DNA from: Gonocerus acuteangulatus
Lineage: Eukaryota > Arthropoda > Insecta > Hemiptera > Coreidae
DNA length: 64,000 nt
Reading direction: 5' to 3'
Assembly: GCA_946811695.1 (NCBI GenBank)
Contig: OX328132.1
Span: 51,310,367 to 51,374,366, forward strand
The notes beneath the pieces were generated by a model. It searched no databases. It saw only the letters and a program-made list of their open reading frames with translations, and was not told the DNA's origin. Position 1 is the stretch's first letter, and the number at the start of each line of letters is the position of its first letter. The position numbers and the translations under genes are program-made. Shown one piece after another: positions 21,497 to 31,975 of the stretch.

Positions 21497-22474
21497 AGCG
21501 AAAACGGAAGCGTTCTCTTTTCTGGTACGCATTAAAGGCTGCGCATTTTTTTACACGAAAAAATCTTTCAATATCCATGTTTCGAGCTTAGAGGGAGCAC
21601 TGAGTTATCAACCTCGCCCCCGCACAGTCAACAGCAATAACAAATGTCATATCCTCATTATAATTCCAATATTATTGTACGGAATCGTGGAAACCGCAGG
21701 AAATAAAACGCCAAGAAGCAGTGCAAATATTGGTTTTGGTAATTGAATTGAATATTCCAAATAAACCAGCTTATAACATCGACCCGATGTCGCAACCCGG
21801 AAGTGCCGAAGAAAATAACGCTGGTTAAAATTTGTATTTGACGCATACATACAATTGTCAAATTTGTTTTTGACAATCAAATTTTCATTGGACACATATA
21901 TTAATTATTTTTAAGTTTAGTCAGGCGTTTGTTAAATTTTTTTTTCCGCTCAGATGTAACACTCCAAAAATAATTTATTTTGTGTTGCATATTCCCATAC
22001 GCAATAAATATAACAATCATTTAAATAAAATTTATAAAGATAATAAATACATTTATAAAAAAAAAAAAAATACATACAAGAAATTTCAATTTCACTTGAT
22101 TTTTGGTAGTATCAATTGTCTTCAAGGTGAGATAAGCTCTCTTACAAACTCTCTGAAACTTGAATAATGTTTATCTAACAGCTCTTTTGGAGCAGTTCCT
22201 CTCCTTTTTTAGGGAGGAAATCAGCTTATTGACCTCATTACGCCATCAGGAAGTGCTCACTAGAAAAACTTATGTTTCAAAACCTATAGATCACCAGGTT
22301 AACACCTATAGATCACAAGTGTAGAAAAATAATTTGTAAAATAATAGTTTTTCTTAAAGAATCCGGTTTATACCAATATTTAAAGGGAAACATTTTGTGA
22401 AAAAAAAAACTAAAACTAAAATAAAATAAATATATAAAATACCAATAAAACACTATAGTATATGTAGTATATTC
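21497..22474. other. No gene; fragments of interspersed repeat B
   Basis: CCGGAAGTGCCGA...AATAACG.TGGTTAAAATTTGTAT at 21797-21836 and an AGGGAGGAA...AAGTGCTCAC stretch at 22212-22262 match modules at 28300-28420 and 35350-35470, so these are pieces of a dispersed repeat. No coding sequence. Confidence 0.5.
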
Positions 22475-22790
22475 TTGATACAAACTACGGGATTGCAATA
22501 TATACATAATTTAAGAGAAATGTCATTAAAAAAAAGTTGGAGTTGGAAAAAGAGAAAAACATTCATACAATGCACAAAAAACATTAATAGATTAAGAAAG
22601 TTACCGAAGGATAGGCGACACAAAAAAAAAATAAAAAATAGAAACAAATCAGGCAATTATAACCTGGAGGTTGTTTGCACCAAAACTCCAAACAAACAAA
22701 CAAGGTTACGAAGAACCATCCCAATCTATGAATCATGTAACGCTCAAATAACAGTGAAACATTTATTAACAGAATGACGAATATATGAGT
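22475..22790 (+). pseudogene. I-like LINE ORF2 C-terminal fragment
   Basis: The frame reads KKSWSWKKRKTFIQ, RRHKKKIKN, LRRTIPIYESCNAQITVKHL and, past one stop, RIYESSREYLKLSDIIDEIL. This aligns in order with the C-terminus of RNase H-bearing I-like LINE proteins (W..W, Cys motif, TV.HIL.EC, Y...R, EILGD). The first cysteine pair and the final cysteine are damaged. The fragment is important because its 3' end (23193-23240) carries the same tail as the SINEs. Confidence 0.68.
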
Positions 22791-23246
22791 CAAGTAGAGA
22801 ATACTTAAAGTTGTCAGACATTATTGATGAAATCCTCGGTGATGATGCTCAAAACTTGAGAAAACCATAAACCATTCTATAAAAAACGGAACTTGCCGGA
22901 AAAGGACGAATGTGCTGTTAATTTTGTTTTATGTCTGTGAGTGCATGAATGAGTGAGGGTGAATGGATGTGGGTTTGTGTACGTGAGTATGCGTGTGTAC
23001 GTGAGTGTGCGCGCTCGTAGGTGTGTATTTGTGTATGTACACGTGAAAATTAAATTGTAAGTAATTTATAAACTCAGCTCTTCCTAGGGCCTGCAGGTGT
23101 AAACCAGCAGTAATAAATTCATAAGAAAGACTATGATTTAGTAACATTTAAAAAAATTAGAAAATCAAACGACCACAAACTATTATGAAAGGTTCATTCG
23201 ATAGCGTTAATGACCCAAATGTTGGCACGCATTAAAAAAAAAAGAA
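22475..23246 (+). mobile_element. I-like LINE 3' fragment carrying the SINE-type tail
   Basis: The C-terminal coding remnant is followed by a ~330-base 3' UTR, which includes a GT-rich stretch at 22930-23040. It ends in GCGTTAATGACC, TGTTGGCACGCATT and an A-rich tail from 23232. The ending corresponds base for base in layout to the SINE tail GCGCTAATGGCC...GTCGATGCGCCGT-poly(A). Confidence 0.65.
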
Positions 23247-23252
23247 AAAAGA

Positions 23253-24267
23253 AACGCTCTAAAAGTGAATAACTAGCTCAATACTAATTAATAAGATAAT
23301 GAATAAGAGAAGATATTTTGTGCAAGGTAAAATGATTAAGTATTCCTGAGTTAGCTCCGGCAAAACCTTTAATTGTAATGGCTTTTTTCACGAGAACCCT
23401 ACTATATATATACTTATATATCTGACTGGTTGGTGAGACGGCTCTGCCCAGATATGTGACGCTTAGTTACACCGCTGGCGAGAGAAGCCGTCTCACCTTA
23501 TCAACTTATCATTTCAACCCTGAACTTAAAACGGAATATATATATAAAAGAGACGGTACTTAGACGGAAATGTCACAAACAAATATTTTATAATTTATAA
23601 GAAAGACCCACCGCTGTTCATCCAAGCCTGATTAGATGGGCTGTTAATAAACCCTGGTGAAACTGGGGAAAAGACAACATCATTACCACGAGAAAACGTT
23701 GCAATATTATGAAGGCTTATATTCTCGAGAAAACCCACGTAATTATGAGGAGCCACAGTTTAAACGGAAGCGCCCTGAAAAGAGCCTACTTAAAAACGGA
23801 GACTGTTTTTTCTCTAAGCTAACCTGTTGGTGCTGGGAGTTACTTCGGGGGGCAAAGGCACCTTAAAAATACTAAGTAAAAGTTGAGGTAAAAGAGGGCT
23901 CCTTCTCAGAGCTCACTTAATTAAGTCGGAGTCGGGGAGTCCCCAAAGTCCGCGAGCAAAGGTCCCATTATGCAACTTCGTCGTAGTTTCGAAAAGGTAC
24001 TCCATTAGCAAAACTTTCAAGTAAAACGTATTGAAGCTGTGAAATAGAACTTACGAACGGCTCATTTGCGCTAGTTGTTACGTTGATAATTTAAGTTTAC
24101 TAAAACCACAAGTATTTTCAATAAAATTCAATTAATTTAATGTTTTTAGGAAGTTCTGTTTAACAGGAGACTGTATGGAACAAAACGGAATCAAACACTC
24201 AAGATATCCTTTTAACACTTAAAAATATCCTACATTTATTAAATAAAAAGTCCAACTCAAAGGATCT
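23253..24267. other. No gene seen; one 12-bp inverted repeat
   Basis: GGTGAGACGGCT at 23432-23443 pairs exactly with AGCCGTCTCACC at 23486-23497. The rest is unassigned. A weak frame at 23657-23866 has no recognised family. Confidence 0.45.
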
Positions 24268-24520
24268 CATGGGCGTATATAGAAAATATTTTCAGGAGGG
24301 GCTGGAAAAATTTCGGGGGGCTGAGAACATTTGGGGGGTATGGAATACTAACAATCTAGAACTTCGAACAGTTAGCCAATTAAAACGTTATTACATCCAA
24401 TGAAATCTATTTTTTCTGAACTAATTGATCTTATTTAATTCATTTTTATGATACAAATCTACCAATTTTGGGGGGCTGCTGCAGCCCCCTCAGCCCCCCC
24501 CCCCATTATATGCGCCAATG
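24268..24520. mobile_element. ~250-bp MITE, CATGGGCGTATAT ends (copy 1)
   Basis: The left end CATGGGCGTATAT and right end ATATGCGCCAATG are near-inverted, and a subterminal GGGGGGCT / AGCCCCCC pair strengthens the fold. The second copy at 42427-42699 aligns along its whole length, including GGCTGGAAAAATTTCGG and GAATACTAACAAT. Superfamily not determined. Confidence 0.7.
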
Positions 24521-25200
24521 TAGGATCTGCGTCATCATAGCGCGTTTCAATAACATTCTTATCCCTTGTGACATTTGGAAAGCTTGGATTTTATGAAATA
24601 TGTAAACACCTACTCCTACTCGTAGGGGAAATTACACACTCTTGCCTAAACTTGCCGCAATTACAAACTGCTAAAAATTGTTTCTCGTTTTTCAGGACAT
24701 TTAATAATAATCCTAAAACAAATAAAAAAAAACTGAGGAAATGAAACAAAAAGAATCGTTAAAAGCAACAAAACTAACACTTTTATAGTTTAATGCACTT
24801 ATTTTTATGATTGAGATCGTCCCATCAAAAATTTCTTCAGTATCTTTCTTTAAGACAATTTAGTAAGCTTTTGAATTGGTTCTTTCTACTAACCATTACT
24901 TCCCCAGTGTTTTCCGAATATTTAAAAAAAAATATACGTAGATCGCAGAAATGTTTATGCCCATTAATAAAATATTTTTTTCGAATACTTCCTTATCTCC
25001 GAATGCAACTAAACTTTAAATATTATAGTTTAGATGAATTCCAAACGTATAGAAAATACTTTAATTGAACCTAAAGATTTTATGTATCAAAACAAATAAT
25101 TAGTCTGTAAAACTATTTTGATCATTTTTTTCTCAAGACTGTTACAGATATCAATTTCAAAATGGTTTCACTCGTTTTCCTATGTTAAAGAACCACTTAA
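24521..25200. repeat. Repeat A fragment
   Basis: CATCATAGCGCG...CTTATCCCTTG...TTTGGAAAG at 24532-24587, a GAGATCGTCCCATC stretch near 24815 and TTTCACTCGTTTTCCTA near 25165 match the order of modules in the long repeat A copies at 28.8-30.0 kb and 37.1-38.7 kb. No coding function seen. Confidence 0.55.
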
Positions 25201-25535
25201 AAGAGTACTTGCAAGCATGTCAACCCTTTCAATGCGATGACCGAGAATGCTCGCCGGAGAATGCAGTGGTCAGAGGCCAGACCCGAGTATTCTCGCAGGA
25301 GAATGTCGTACGCCAGAGGTGACGCACAGTGGGACCAAACGACATTTCGTGTTCCAAAAAATTGGTTTTTGTGGCAACAGCCCTCTAGGAACCGGTCAAA
25401 GCCATTGCTGAGCAGAAAATGGGTTAAAACAATCACAAACAAATGAAAAGGAAAAAAGAATATCGTCTTGCTTCATTCCGAGTTACAAGGCTCTCGAAAC
25501 AAAAATTATCGCTCATTTCGCTTTAGAACTAATTT
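25201..25535. other. Unassigned repeat-like sequence
   Basis: TCAACCCTTTC at 25219 and GAAAATGGGTTAA at 25416 resemble the inverted ends of a piggyBac-type MITE, but the pairing is short. GACGCACAGTGGGACCAAA at 25320 resembles GATGCACAGTGGGGCAAA at 52073, indicating a dispersed repeat. Confidence 0.35.
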
Positions 25536-25832
25536 TTTTTTTTTTTTTTCTATTTTGTCCCACGGCACGTCTTCAGTGGTAGAAAAAAGGAGGCTAAAGC
25601 TTCACTTGAATTCTTGCTAATAGGATCGTCGGCTTTACCCTTCTTCAAAAGCACATCATCAGTCCTCTTCAGTCCTTCCCTTTCAAGTTCTTAAGTAAAA
25701 ACTAACTGAATTACTTCCCTCCCCGTATTTCTGCCTTTTAGCAGTCCATCCTCGAAATCCGGCATTATGTTTTTTAATAATTATTCATTACCCAAATACC
25801 TAATACTGTGTGTGTATGTATGTATGTATGTG

Positions 25833-25835
<3 letters not shown>

Positions 25836-25867
<32 letters not shown>
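25836..25867. repeat. (TA)n microsatellite at the edge of the Penelope-like insertion
   Basis: TA run abutting the outer end of the palindromic insertion. A longer TA run lies just beyond the opposite end (27878-27952). Confidence 0.88.
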
Positions 25868-25869
<2 letters not shown>

Positions 25870-25965
25870 CACTTTTTCTTGTTTGTTTTTCTGGCAGGGG
25901 GTCGATAAAGCAGTACACTCTTTGTTCACATTAACTGCTTTATTTGTTATGTTTCGCCCGACATG

Positions 25966-25991
25966 TTTCCTGCCTTTTCACACCTCTTCAG
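25966..25991 (-). ncRNA. Hammerhead ribozyme-like core in the Penelope-like arm
   Basis: Minus strand CTGAAGA (25991-25985), then GGTGTGAAAAGGCAG and GAAAC. Boxes and spacing fit a hammerhead, but stem II is weak in this copy (GTGT against GCAG, closed better in the opposite arm where it reads GCAC). Confidence 0.45.
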
Positions 25992-26265
25992 GGGCTTTCC
26001 CATGTAACAATATTTTTTGTAAATCCTAAACTTTAAATTGCTTACACTAATACACATATCCTGTCCCTAAATAATTTACATTTCAACATATAATATTTCA
26101 ACTTAATCTTAATCCTACCTTATCAAGAAGTCCTCTCGTCATGTTGTCTAGCTTGAGTCAGGCGTAGTACTGAAAAGTCATCTGTGGTAATTAATATGGC
26201 CGTTTGTATCGATTCTTTAGCTATTTTCATGGTATCGATTATTGGTGAAATTTGTTTTGTAAGGT

Positions 26266-27115
26266 TTAATTTATTATACTATGGAAAATTTGGTGCACAT
26301 TCTTTAAATCTGTTTTTTTATTTATGGCAGTGTTGGAATTTTTAATTATGTAAATATTTTCTTTGATTTTTCTTTTTAAAGTGTTCCTCTCTTTATTTAA
26401 AATGTGAACGTCCTTAAAGTTAAAGTTATGTTTTAAAGTTAGTGCGTGTTCTGTCAATGTTGTCCTGTTTTCGTTTGTGTCTATGCTTTTTGCGTGTTGC
26501 ACGATTCTCTTTTGCAATAGCTGTGCCGATTCCCCAATGTAGCATGCGTTGCAATCGTTACATCGAATTTTGTATATATTGTTCTTTGTACTTGTTGGTT
26601 TAATTTTGTCTTTAATATTGCTAAGACTATTTTCTATTTTGTTACCATATTTCCAACTTATTTTCCCTACGTCTTTACATATTTGTTTAAGTCTATTGGC
26701 TATTGAAGGATGGTAATGAAAAGTAAAAAATCTATTTATTTCATTCACATCTTTGTCATTTTCTTTTGTTAAAACCTGTTTTCTCTTTTGTAAAAATAAA
26801 TGCTCATTCAAAGCTATTTGCTTATTTAAATTCGTATTTTTCATAAAGAATTTTTGAATACATGTCTGTAATAACTTTCGCTTTTTTGAATTGTTCTGTG
26901 ATTCGGGAGGTTTATCGTTTTGATCTCGTTTGCGCTTGTTTTTATTTTCAGTATCCTTATTAAGCAAACCTGAAACTAATTTAATTTTTTTAGGTGGCAT
27001 TGGCTCTGTGATAGTATCAGAATATTTTCTTTTCCTTTTGCATTCTATGTCATCAAAAAAGTCGTCAGATATGCTAAAAATTTCAGGTTTAAATTCATAT
27101 TTGTCTTGCTTATTC
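26266..27115 (-). CDS. GIY-YIG endonuclease protein of a Penelope-like element, RT-less
   Basis: An intact frame of 298 codons whose first ~17 codons (27162-27113) derive from antisense of the other arm, so the element's own coding starts near 27115, 5'-truncated. The N-terminal part (to about residue 130) is Lys/Arg-rich (KRKRKYS, PPKKIK, NKRKRDQN, KKRKL), suggesting nuclear or nucleic-acid binding. The FHYHPSIANRLKQICKD segment corresponds to the linker found after RT in Penelope proteins. The GIY-YIG core follows: NNIYKIRCNDCNACYIGES with the CxxC insert, then RIVQHAKS and LTEHALTLKHNFNF. The endonuclease would nick target DNA. No RT motif precedes it, so this copy may depend on a partner. 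Confidence 0.75.
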
Positions 27116-27117
27116 GG

Positions 27118-27445
27118 AAGTACAAAGAACAATATATACAAAATTCGATGTAACGATTGCAACGCATGCTACATTGGGGAATCGGCACAGCTATTGCAAA
27201 AGAGAATCGTGCAACACGCAAAAAGCATAGACACAAACGAAAACAGGACAACATTGACAGAACACGCACTAACTTTAAAACATAACTTAAACTTTAAGGA
27301 CGTTCACATTTTAAATAAAGAGAGGAACACTTTAAAAAGAAAAATCAAAGAAAATATTTACATAATTAAAAATTCCAACACTGCCATAAATAAAAAAACA
27401 GATTTAAAGAATGTGCACCAAATTTTCCATAGTATAATAAATTAA
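27118..27445 (+). CDS. GIY-YIG domain of the second, shorter Penelope-like copy
   Basis: The plus-strand frame from about 27118 to the stop at 27445 repeats the GIY-YIG domain of the minus-strand copy almost exactly (one visible substitution, NFNF to NLNF). It starts abruptly inside the linker, so it is 5'-truncated; the apparent upstream Met codons at 26930 lie in antisense of the other copy and are not part of the protein. Confidence 0.78.
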
Positions 27446-27719
27446 ACCTTACAAAACAAATTTCACCAATAATCGATACCATGAAAATAGCTAAAGAATC
27501 GATACAAACGGCCATATTAATTACCACAGATGACTTTTCAGTACTACGCCTGACTCAAGCTAGACAACATGACGAGAGGACTTCTTGATAAGGTAGGATT
27601 AAGATTAAGTTGAAATATTATATGTTGAAATGTAAATTATTTAGGGACAGGATATGTGTATTAGTGTAAGCAATTTAAAGTTTAGGATTTACAAAAAATA
27701 TTGTTTCATAGGAAAGCCC

Positions 27720-27746
27720 TTGAAGAGGTGTGAAAAGGCACGAAAC
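27720..27746 (+). ncRNA. Hammerhead ribozyme-like core, other arm
   Basis: TTGAAGA (first core C changed to T), GGTGTGAAAAGGCAC with a 4-bp stem, then GAAACATGTC. The change in the conserved C would be expected to weaken or abolish activity. Confidence 0.42.
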
Positions 27747-27872
27747 ATGTCGGGCGAAACATAACAAATAAAGCAGTTAATGTGAACAAAGAGTGTACTG
27801 CTTTATCGACCCCCTGCCAGAAAAACAAACAAGAAAAAGTGGAAAATATATATCGGGTCATCTTTCACAAGA

Positions 27873-27877
<5 letters not shown>

Positions 27878-27952
<75 letters not shown>
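27878..27952. repeat. (TA)n microsatellite
   Basis: About 75 bases of alternating TA between the Penelope-like insertion and a pogo-type terminus. Confidence 0.93.
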
Positions 27953-27956
<4 letters not shown>

Positions 27957-28289
27957 GAAGGTGTTGTACCTTTGACCACCGAGGCTGTGGCGGCATGTAC
28001 CAACATTTTATAAGTTTTGGTGTAATTAGTGTTTAGCTCCTTCACTAGAGGGCTTGTGTAACCTACTTTGGATTATTCACGCGAAAGAGGATTCTTGCCA
28101 AAAATACTTATCCATTGTTATTATAAACATGTAAGTTATTTATTGATGACGTTTTGCCTCATAATATTTTTTGTATTATGTCTTTTTAGATGGAAATCAT
28201 TTGACAAAGTAGCAATTACAATAAGAATTATGGTGTAGCTTCTGAAATTAATTTATCCTAATCCTAAAATTTGTAGCATGCTTTTTTTA

Positions 28290-28444
28290 GCTCGGTTCCT
28301 CCCTCCCCCATAGGGAGGAACCCCGCTTATAAGGTTGATACAATGAAACAATCCGGAAGTGCCGACAAGAAAATTTCGCGTTTCAGAACCCCTAGAGACC
28401 GAAAATAACGGTGGTTCAAATTTGTATATATATATATATGTATA

Positions 28445-28507
<63 letters not shown>

Positions 28508-30027
28508 CTGTTCGCTCATTTCTGGCTTCCCTGATGGTCCGATTTTGATGAAATTTGGTACAAAAATCAGCCGTTCAATTTGAAAGGTCAAGTTCGTTAA
28601 CCAGCAAAATCCGCCCACTGGAAGATGGCGTTTGGGGCGAAATTCGCGCAGAAAAAATCGTAACGCTTACGTTTTTGAGTTCATAAGCTTGTAAGTACTC
28701 TTTTTATAGGCTTCTTGGGCTAGGAAAACGAATGAAACCATTTTCAAGTCGATAGCTTTAACCGTTTTCGATAAAAGTGGAAAAATAGTTTTTGAATACC
28801 GTTTTTGGTTTGGGTACTTAGAATCACGGGATTCAGTTGAAACATTATCTGCATGTTCTACTTTCATTAAAACTAATATGTTGAAAGTTATGTTACGTTT
28901 GGAGTTAAGGAAGGGTTAGAATAAAATATTTTATGAACAGACATGAAAAGTTTTGGGAACTTCGTATACTTTCATTAATATCTCGAAAAAGGTTGAGAAT
29001 CTTGGTAAACGGAAGAATACCATTAGAAAGCTTATTAAATGCTCTAAAAAAAAGGTTCTAATGAAAGTTTTGATTAGGCGATGTCAATCGGAGAGATAAG
29101 AGCTTAAAACTTTAAAGTAATTGATTTCGCTTATTCGAACTGTTCTTTTTGTCTGTTTTTTATTCCTTGTTATTTTTTAATTGCTTATTGTTGGATAATG
29201 TATTTGAAAATAAAACAGGTTAAGAAAAATAAGAAAAACAATTTAATGTTAGAGATATGGATTTCCAAGATATATTTTCAACTGCCTAGCGCCCTTCCTA
29301 GGGAGGGTTCTTTGTCTTTGATTTTGGTACTTAGAATTATGGGATACAGTTGAAACATTTTCTGCATGTTGGAGTTTCATCAACACTAATATGTTGAAAT
29401 TTTTGTTACGTTTAGAGTAAAGGAAGGGTTAGAATAAAATATTTTATTAACAGACAAAAAAAGTTTTGGTAACTTTGTATAATTTCGTTAGTATCTCGAA
29501 AACCGTTGACAATCTTGTGAAGCGGAAGATTACCATTCGGAAGCTTACTAAATACTCTACAAAAAAGGTTCTGAAGAAAGTTTTAATTAGGCGATGTCAA
29601 TCGGAGAAAAAAGTCCTTAAAGCTTTAAATTAATTGATTTCGTTTATTCCAATGGTTCTTTTTGTTTGTTTTATTTCTTGTTATTTTTTAATTGCTTATA
29701 GTTGGATAATGTATTTGACAATAAAACTGGTTAAGTAAAATAACAAAAACAATTTATTGTTAGAAATATAGATTTCCAAGATTCCAAGACCTTGTCACTA
29801 GCGGGTCTGTTTCTAGTGTAGCGGACCCTTCCAGGTAAGATTGTAAATCATGACCTTTCAAGACTTTACTACTCACAGGAATGGCGTTAGTGACCTTAAG
29901 GGTTGACGCCATCATAATAATTAATTTTAAAAAAAAGACTGGTGGAACCAAAATAATAACTGCTTCTATTTTAATCTTTCCAAATTAGACTAGGGATATG
30001 AACGGAACCGCGCTAAGATGATGCAGT
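28290..30027. repeat. Repeats A and B, long dispersed repeat with internal duplication
   Basis: Starts with the B module (AGGGAGGAACCCCGCTTATA, CCGGAAGTGCCGA), interrupted by (TA)n at 28426-28503. Two successive ~510-bp versions of the A unit follow from about 28800 and 29310; each has GGTACTTAGAAT, ACATT.TCTGCATGTT, GAAGGGTTAGAATAAAATAT and GGCGATGTCAATCGGAG. The end at 29985-30027 reads CTAGGGATATGAACGGAACC then GCGCTAAGATGATGCAG, which is the inverted terminus seen at 37071. No long frame exists. It is probably a non-autonomous DNA element. Confidence 0.62.
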
Positions 30028-30060
30028 CCTGCGAGACGGACTTTTTTTAATTTGTACTAC

Positions 30061-30126
30061 CAGGGTGTTGTACCTCTGACCACGACTAGTTGTTGTTCTT
30101 TTGACCAGGTCAAAGGTACAACACAC
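30061..30126. repeat. Paired inverted motifs GGGTGTTGTACCTCTGACC / GGTCAAAGGTACAACAC
   Basis: The two halves are inverted around a 24-base centre. The same motif is at 27968, 30709-30728, 30733 and 30751, bracketing the pogo-type transposase remnant. It looks like terminal or subterminal repeats of that element. Confidence 0.6.
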
Positions 30127-30291
30127 CTGAGTAATTTTTTCAACTTTGTGAGTAATAATTCAAATTTTTTGTTCTTCTGCTACAACTATTGGTTGCTGCA
30201 ATTGTTCAAAGAATTTTAAAAATAATAAATGAAATAAGTTCAAAGTGACTTTATCAATCCTCAGTGTAGCAGTTCGAACCTATCGCCCCTT

Positions 30292-30579
30292 ATCGTTACA
30301 TCTGAAGTTGTAAGGCCACATCCAAAAGCGCAGGCAAGAAAAATGTCAAATAGGGGCCAGCCTAAAGGGAAACCTCGTGTCCTGACAGATATTTCTGAAA
30401 AGCTAATTATTGAAGGTGAAAAAAAAAACAAACCGAAAGTGACAAGTTTACGAGAGAAGATGAAAATTTGTATGATATTGATGTTGAAGACATTGTGGCC
30501 AAACTCCCGTACCCTACCATTGCTAGTGGATCTGCTTTACAGTTCAAACGTTTATCGATTGGACTTGATTTTTCAGCAT
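30292..30579 (+). pseudogene. pogo/Tigger-type DDE transposase C-terminal remnant
   Basis: The frame reads SPLIVTSEVVRPHPKAQARK then SNRGQPKGKPRVLTDISEKL, matching the C-terminal tail of jerky/Tigger-like transposases (RP.PKA..RK..RG..KGK..ILTDTPEK). After a one- or two-base slip near 30440 another frame continues NLYDIDVEDIVAKLPYPTI and ends at 30579. Only the tail survives; the DDE catalytic core and the helix-turn-helix are absent. The repeated TTGTACCTTTGACC motifs around it are candidate ends of the element. Confidence 0.68.
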
Positions 30580-30699
30580 ATTAAGCATAACATAATATCA
30601 ATAATAGCTTTTTTATTATGCTTACATCCTTGTCATGTATTTATTAAACTTACAATATTACTGAATACAATTTTTTACTGTACTGCTGTATTGTTTTTA

Positions 30700-30765
30700 C
30701 GTGGTCAGAGGTACAACACCCCATGGTCAAAGGTACAACTACATGTTGTACCTTTGACCACTGTA
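30700..30765. repeat. Cluster of three TGTACCTTTGACC-type motifs
   Basis: GGTCAGAGGTACAACACCCC at 30709-30728, GGTCAAAGGTACAAC at 30733 and TTGTACCTTTGACCAC at 30751, in both orientations. They are candidate transposase-binding termini. Confidence 0.6.
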
Positions 30766-31007
30766 CGATTATTTTTTTTTAAATTAATTAAAAATATTAA
30801 ATGTAAAGCTAACACCTTGAAAAAATTAAATATGATAAGCAATAGAATGCTAATTACAATGAAATAAAAAAAATGAATTTAGCCTTAATATTCAAGCTAA
30901 AAAAAATTAAATTAAATTGTATACCCGTTCAGTTTGCCAGTTTTCAACGTGGATCCTCTAGAACATGATCTACTTTATATCTCTATTTGCTGTAATGTTT
31001 ATGACAT

Positions 31008-31240
31008 GTAAACACAAACGGAAAAAACGCAAACAATGGATGCAAGGAATGGTTCAGGAAAAAAAATTTACCCATATCAATCTCCTAAATAAATTAAGAG
31101 ATGGACCATCAGAATATCAGAATTACCTGCGCATAAACGAATTAGTGTACAACGAGTTATTGTCACTTCTATGTCATTTTATTAAGAAGAAAAATACACA
31201 AATGAGGGCAGCTATATATTCATTGAGGAGTCAATTTTCT
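31008..31240 (+). pseudogene. PIF/Harbinger transposase N-terminal remnant
   Basis: The frame (Met at 30965) reads KHKRKKRKQWMQGMVQEKK, INLLNKLRDGPSEYQNYLR and INELVYNELLSLL, then IKKKNTQMRAAIYSLRSQ. This follows the N-terminal pattern of HARBI1-type transposases (R..W..........L...LR.....Y.N.LRM....F.ELL.L..P.I.K.DT.MR.AI). The catalytic DDE part is missing downstream. Helix-rich and basic; decayed. Confidence 0.65.
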
Positions 31241-31585
31241 TGTGCTTCTTCCGAACTATTGTTCTATTTGCTAACAATAAAATAAAAAGGACAGCGGTAA
31301 AACAAATCAAAATGGAAAACACACTAAAAGATTGTGGAAAACCGAGATCTGGTCAGATACACCTGACGAAACCTCCTCACGCATATCAAGTTTACCCTCC
31401 TGTCAGGCAGAACTGATGGAATTTTCATAAGTCATCAGGTCGCCTGAGAGGCCAGTTATTTCTGACGCAGACTTTCAAGTCAGCCTACCTGAAAACAGCC
31501 CCCTCTACGCTTTCCCTAAGTGACAAGTCATATACCTCACACTATAGGCTGCCTAAAAGTCCCCACACATTCGCAACAAATTCAT

Positions 31586-31975
31586 CATCTTTAATATTTT
31601 TAAGGCCTTCTAGGTATGATTTTGCCGATGACTACCGAAGTTATGCCAGGTCCCAAAGAACAGAGATGAACAGCGGTTAATAACAGCGTACTACGTTCGT
31701 GTGGGAAGATATATATAGGAAAAATGGGAAGATTAATTTCTACAGGACTACGAAATGAAAAAAAAAAACATCCAAAACCACGGGTATGAGCGGGATATTT
31801 CTTCAAAAGTAAGACACGAATATCCCCATAGAGTTCAATAAAACAAAATTTCTTGTTAATGCATTCAAAGAACGAGAGACTATTCTCGCAGAATCCATCA
31901 AAATAGTAAAAATCCTAAGAAAGAATCTAACGAGAAGATATGAATTAATTAAATTATGGAAACACATTTACTGAT
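31586..31975 (+). pseudogene. Penelope-like GIY-YIG remnant
   Basis: One frame near 31688 reads SCGKIYIGKMGRLISTGLRN, the GIY-YIG motif with CxC-type insert. After a frameshift the C-terminal motif is recovered at 31826-31973 as IEFNKTKFLVNAFKERETIL and AESIKIVKI, ending LIKLWKHIY. Both parts are in the right order for a Penelope-like C-terminus. Internal stops show decay. RT not found. Confidence 0.68.

Larger units (their letters stand above)
25867..27845. mobile_element. Penelope-like element, two copies head to head (palindrome)
   Basis: Arm 25867-26596 is the reverse complement of arm 27118-27845, with few differences. The spacer 26597-27117 belongs to the longer minus-strand copy. Each arm holds the GIY-YIG domain, a 3' UTR and a terminal block with CTGAAGA...GAAAC, GTCGGGCGAAACATAAC and an outer CCACTTTTTCTTGTTTG end. 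Penelope-like elements are known for inverted and tandem arrangements. Flanking (TA)n on both sides suggests insertion into a microsatellite. No RT domain is present in either copy. Confidence 0.8.

Noticed and set aside
26930..27117. N-terminal extension of the plus-strand GIY-YIG frame
   Set aside because: This stretch is antisense to the longer Penelope-like copy; the plus-strand copy begins near 27118.
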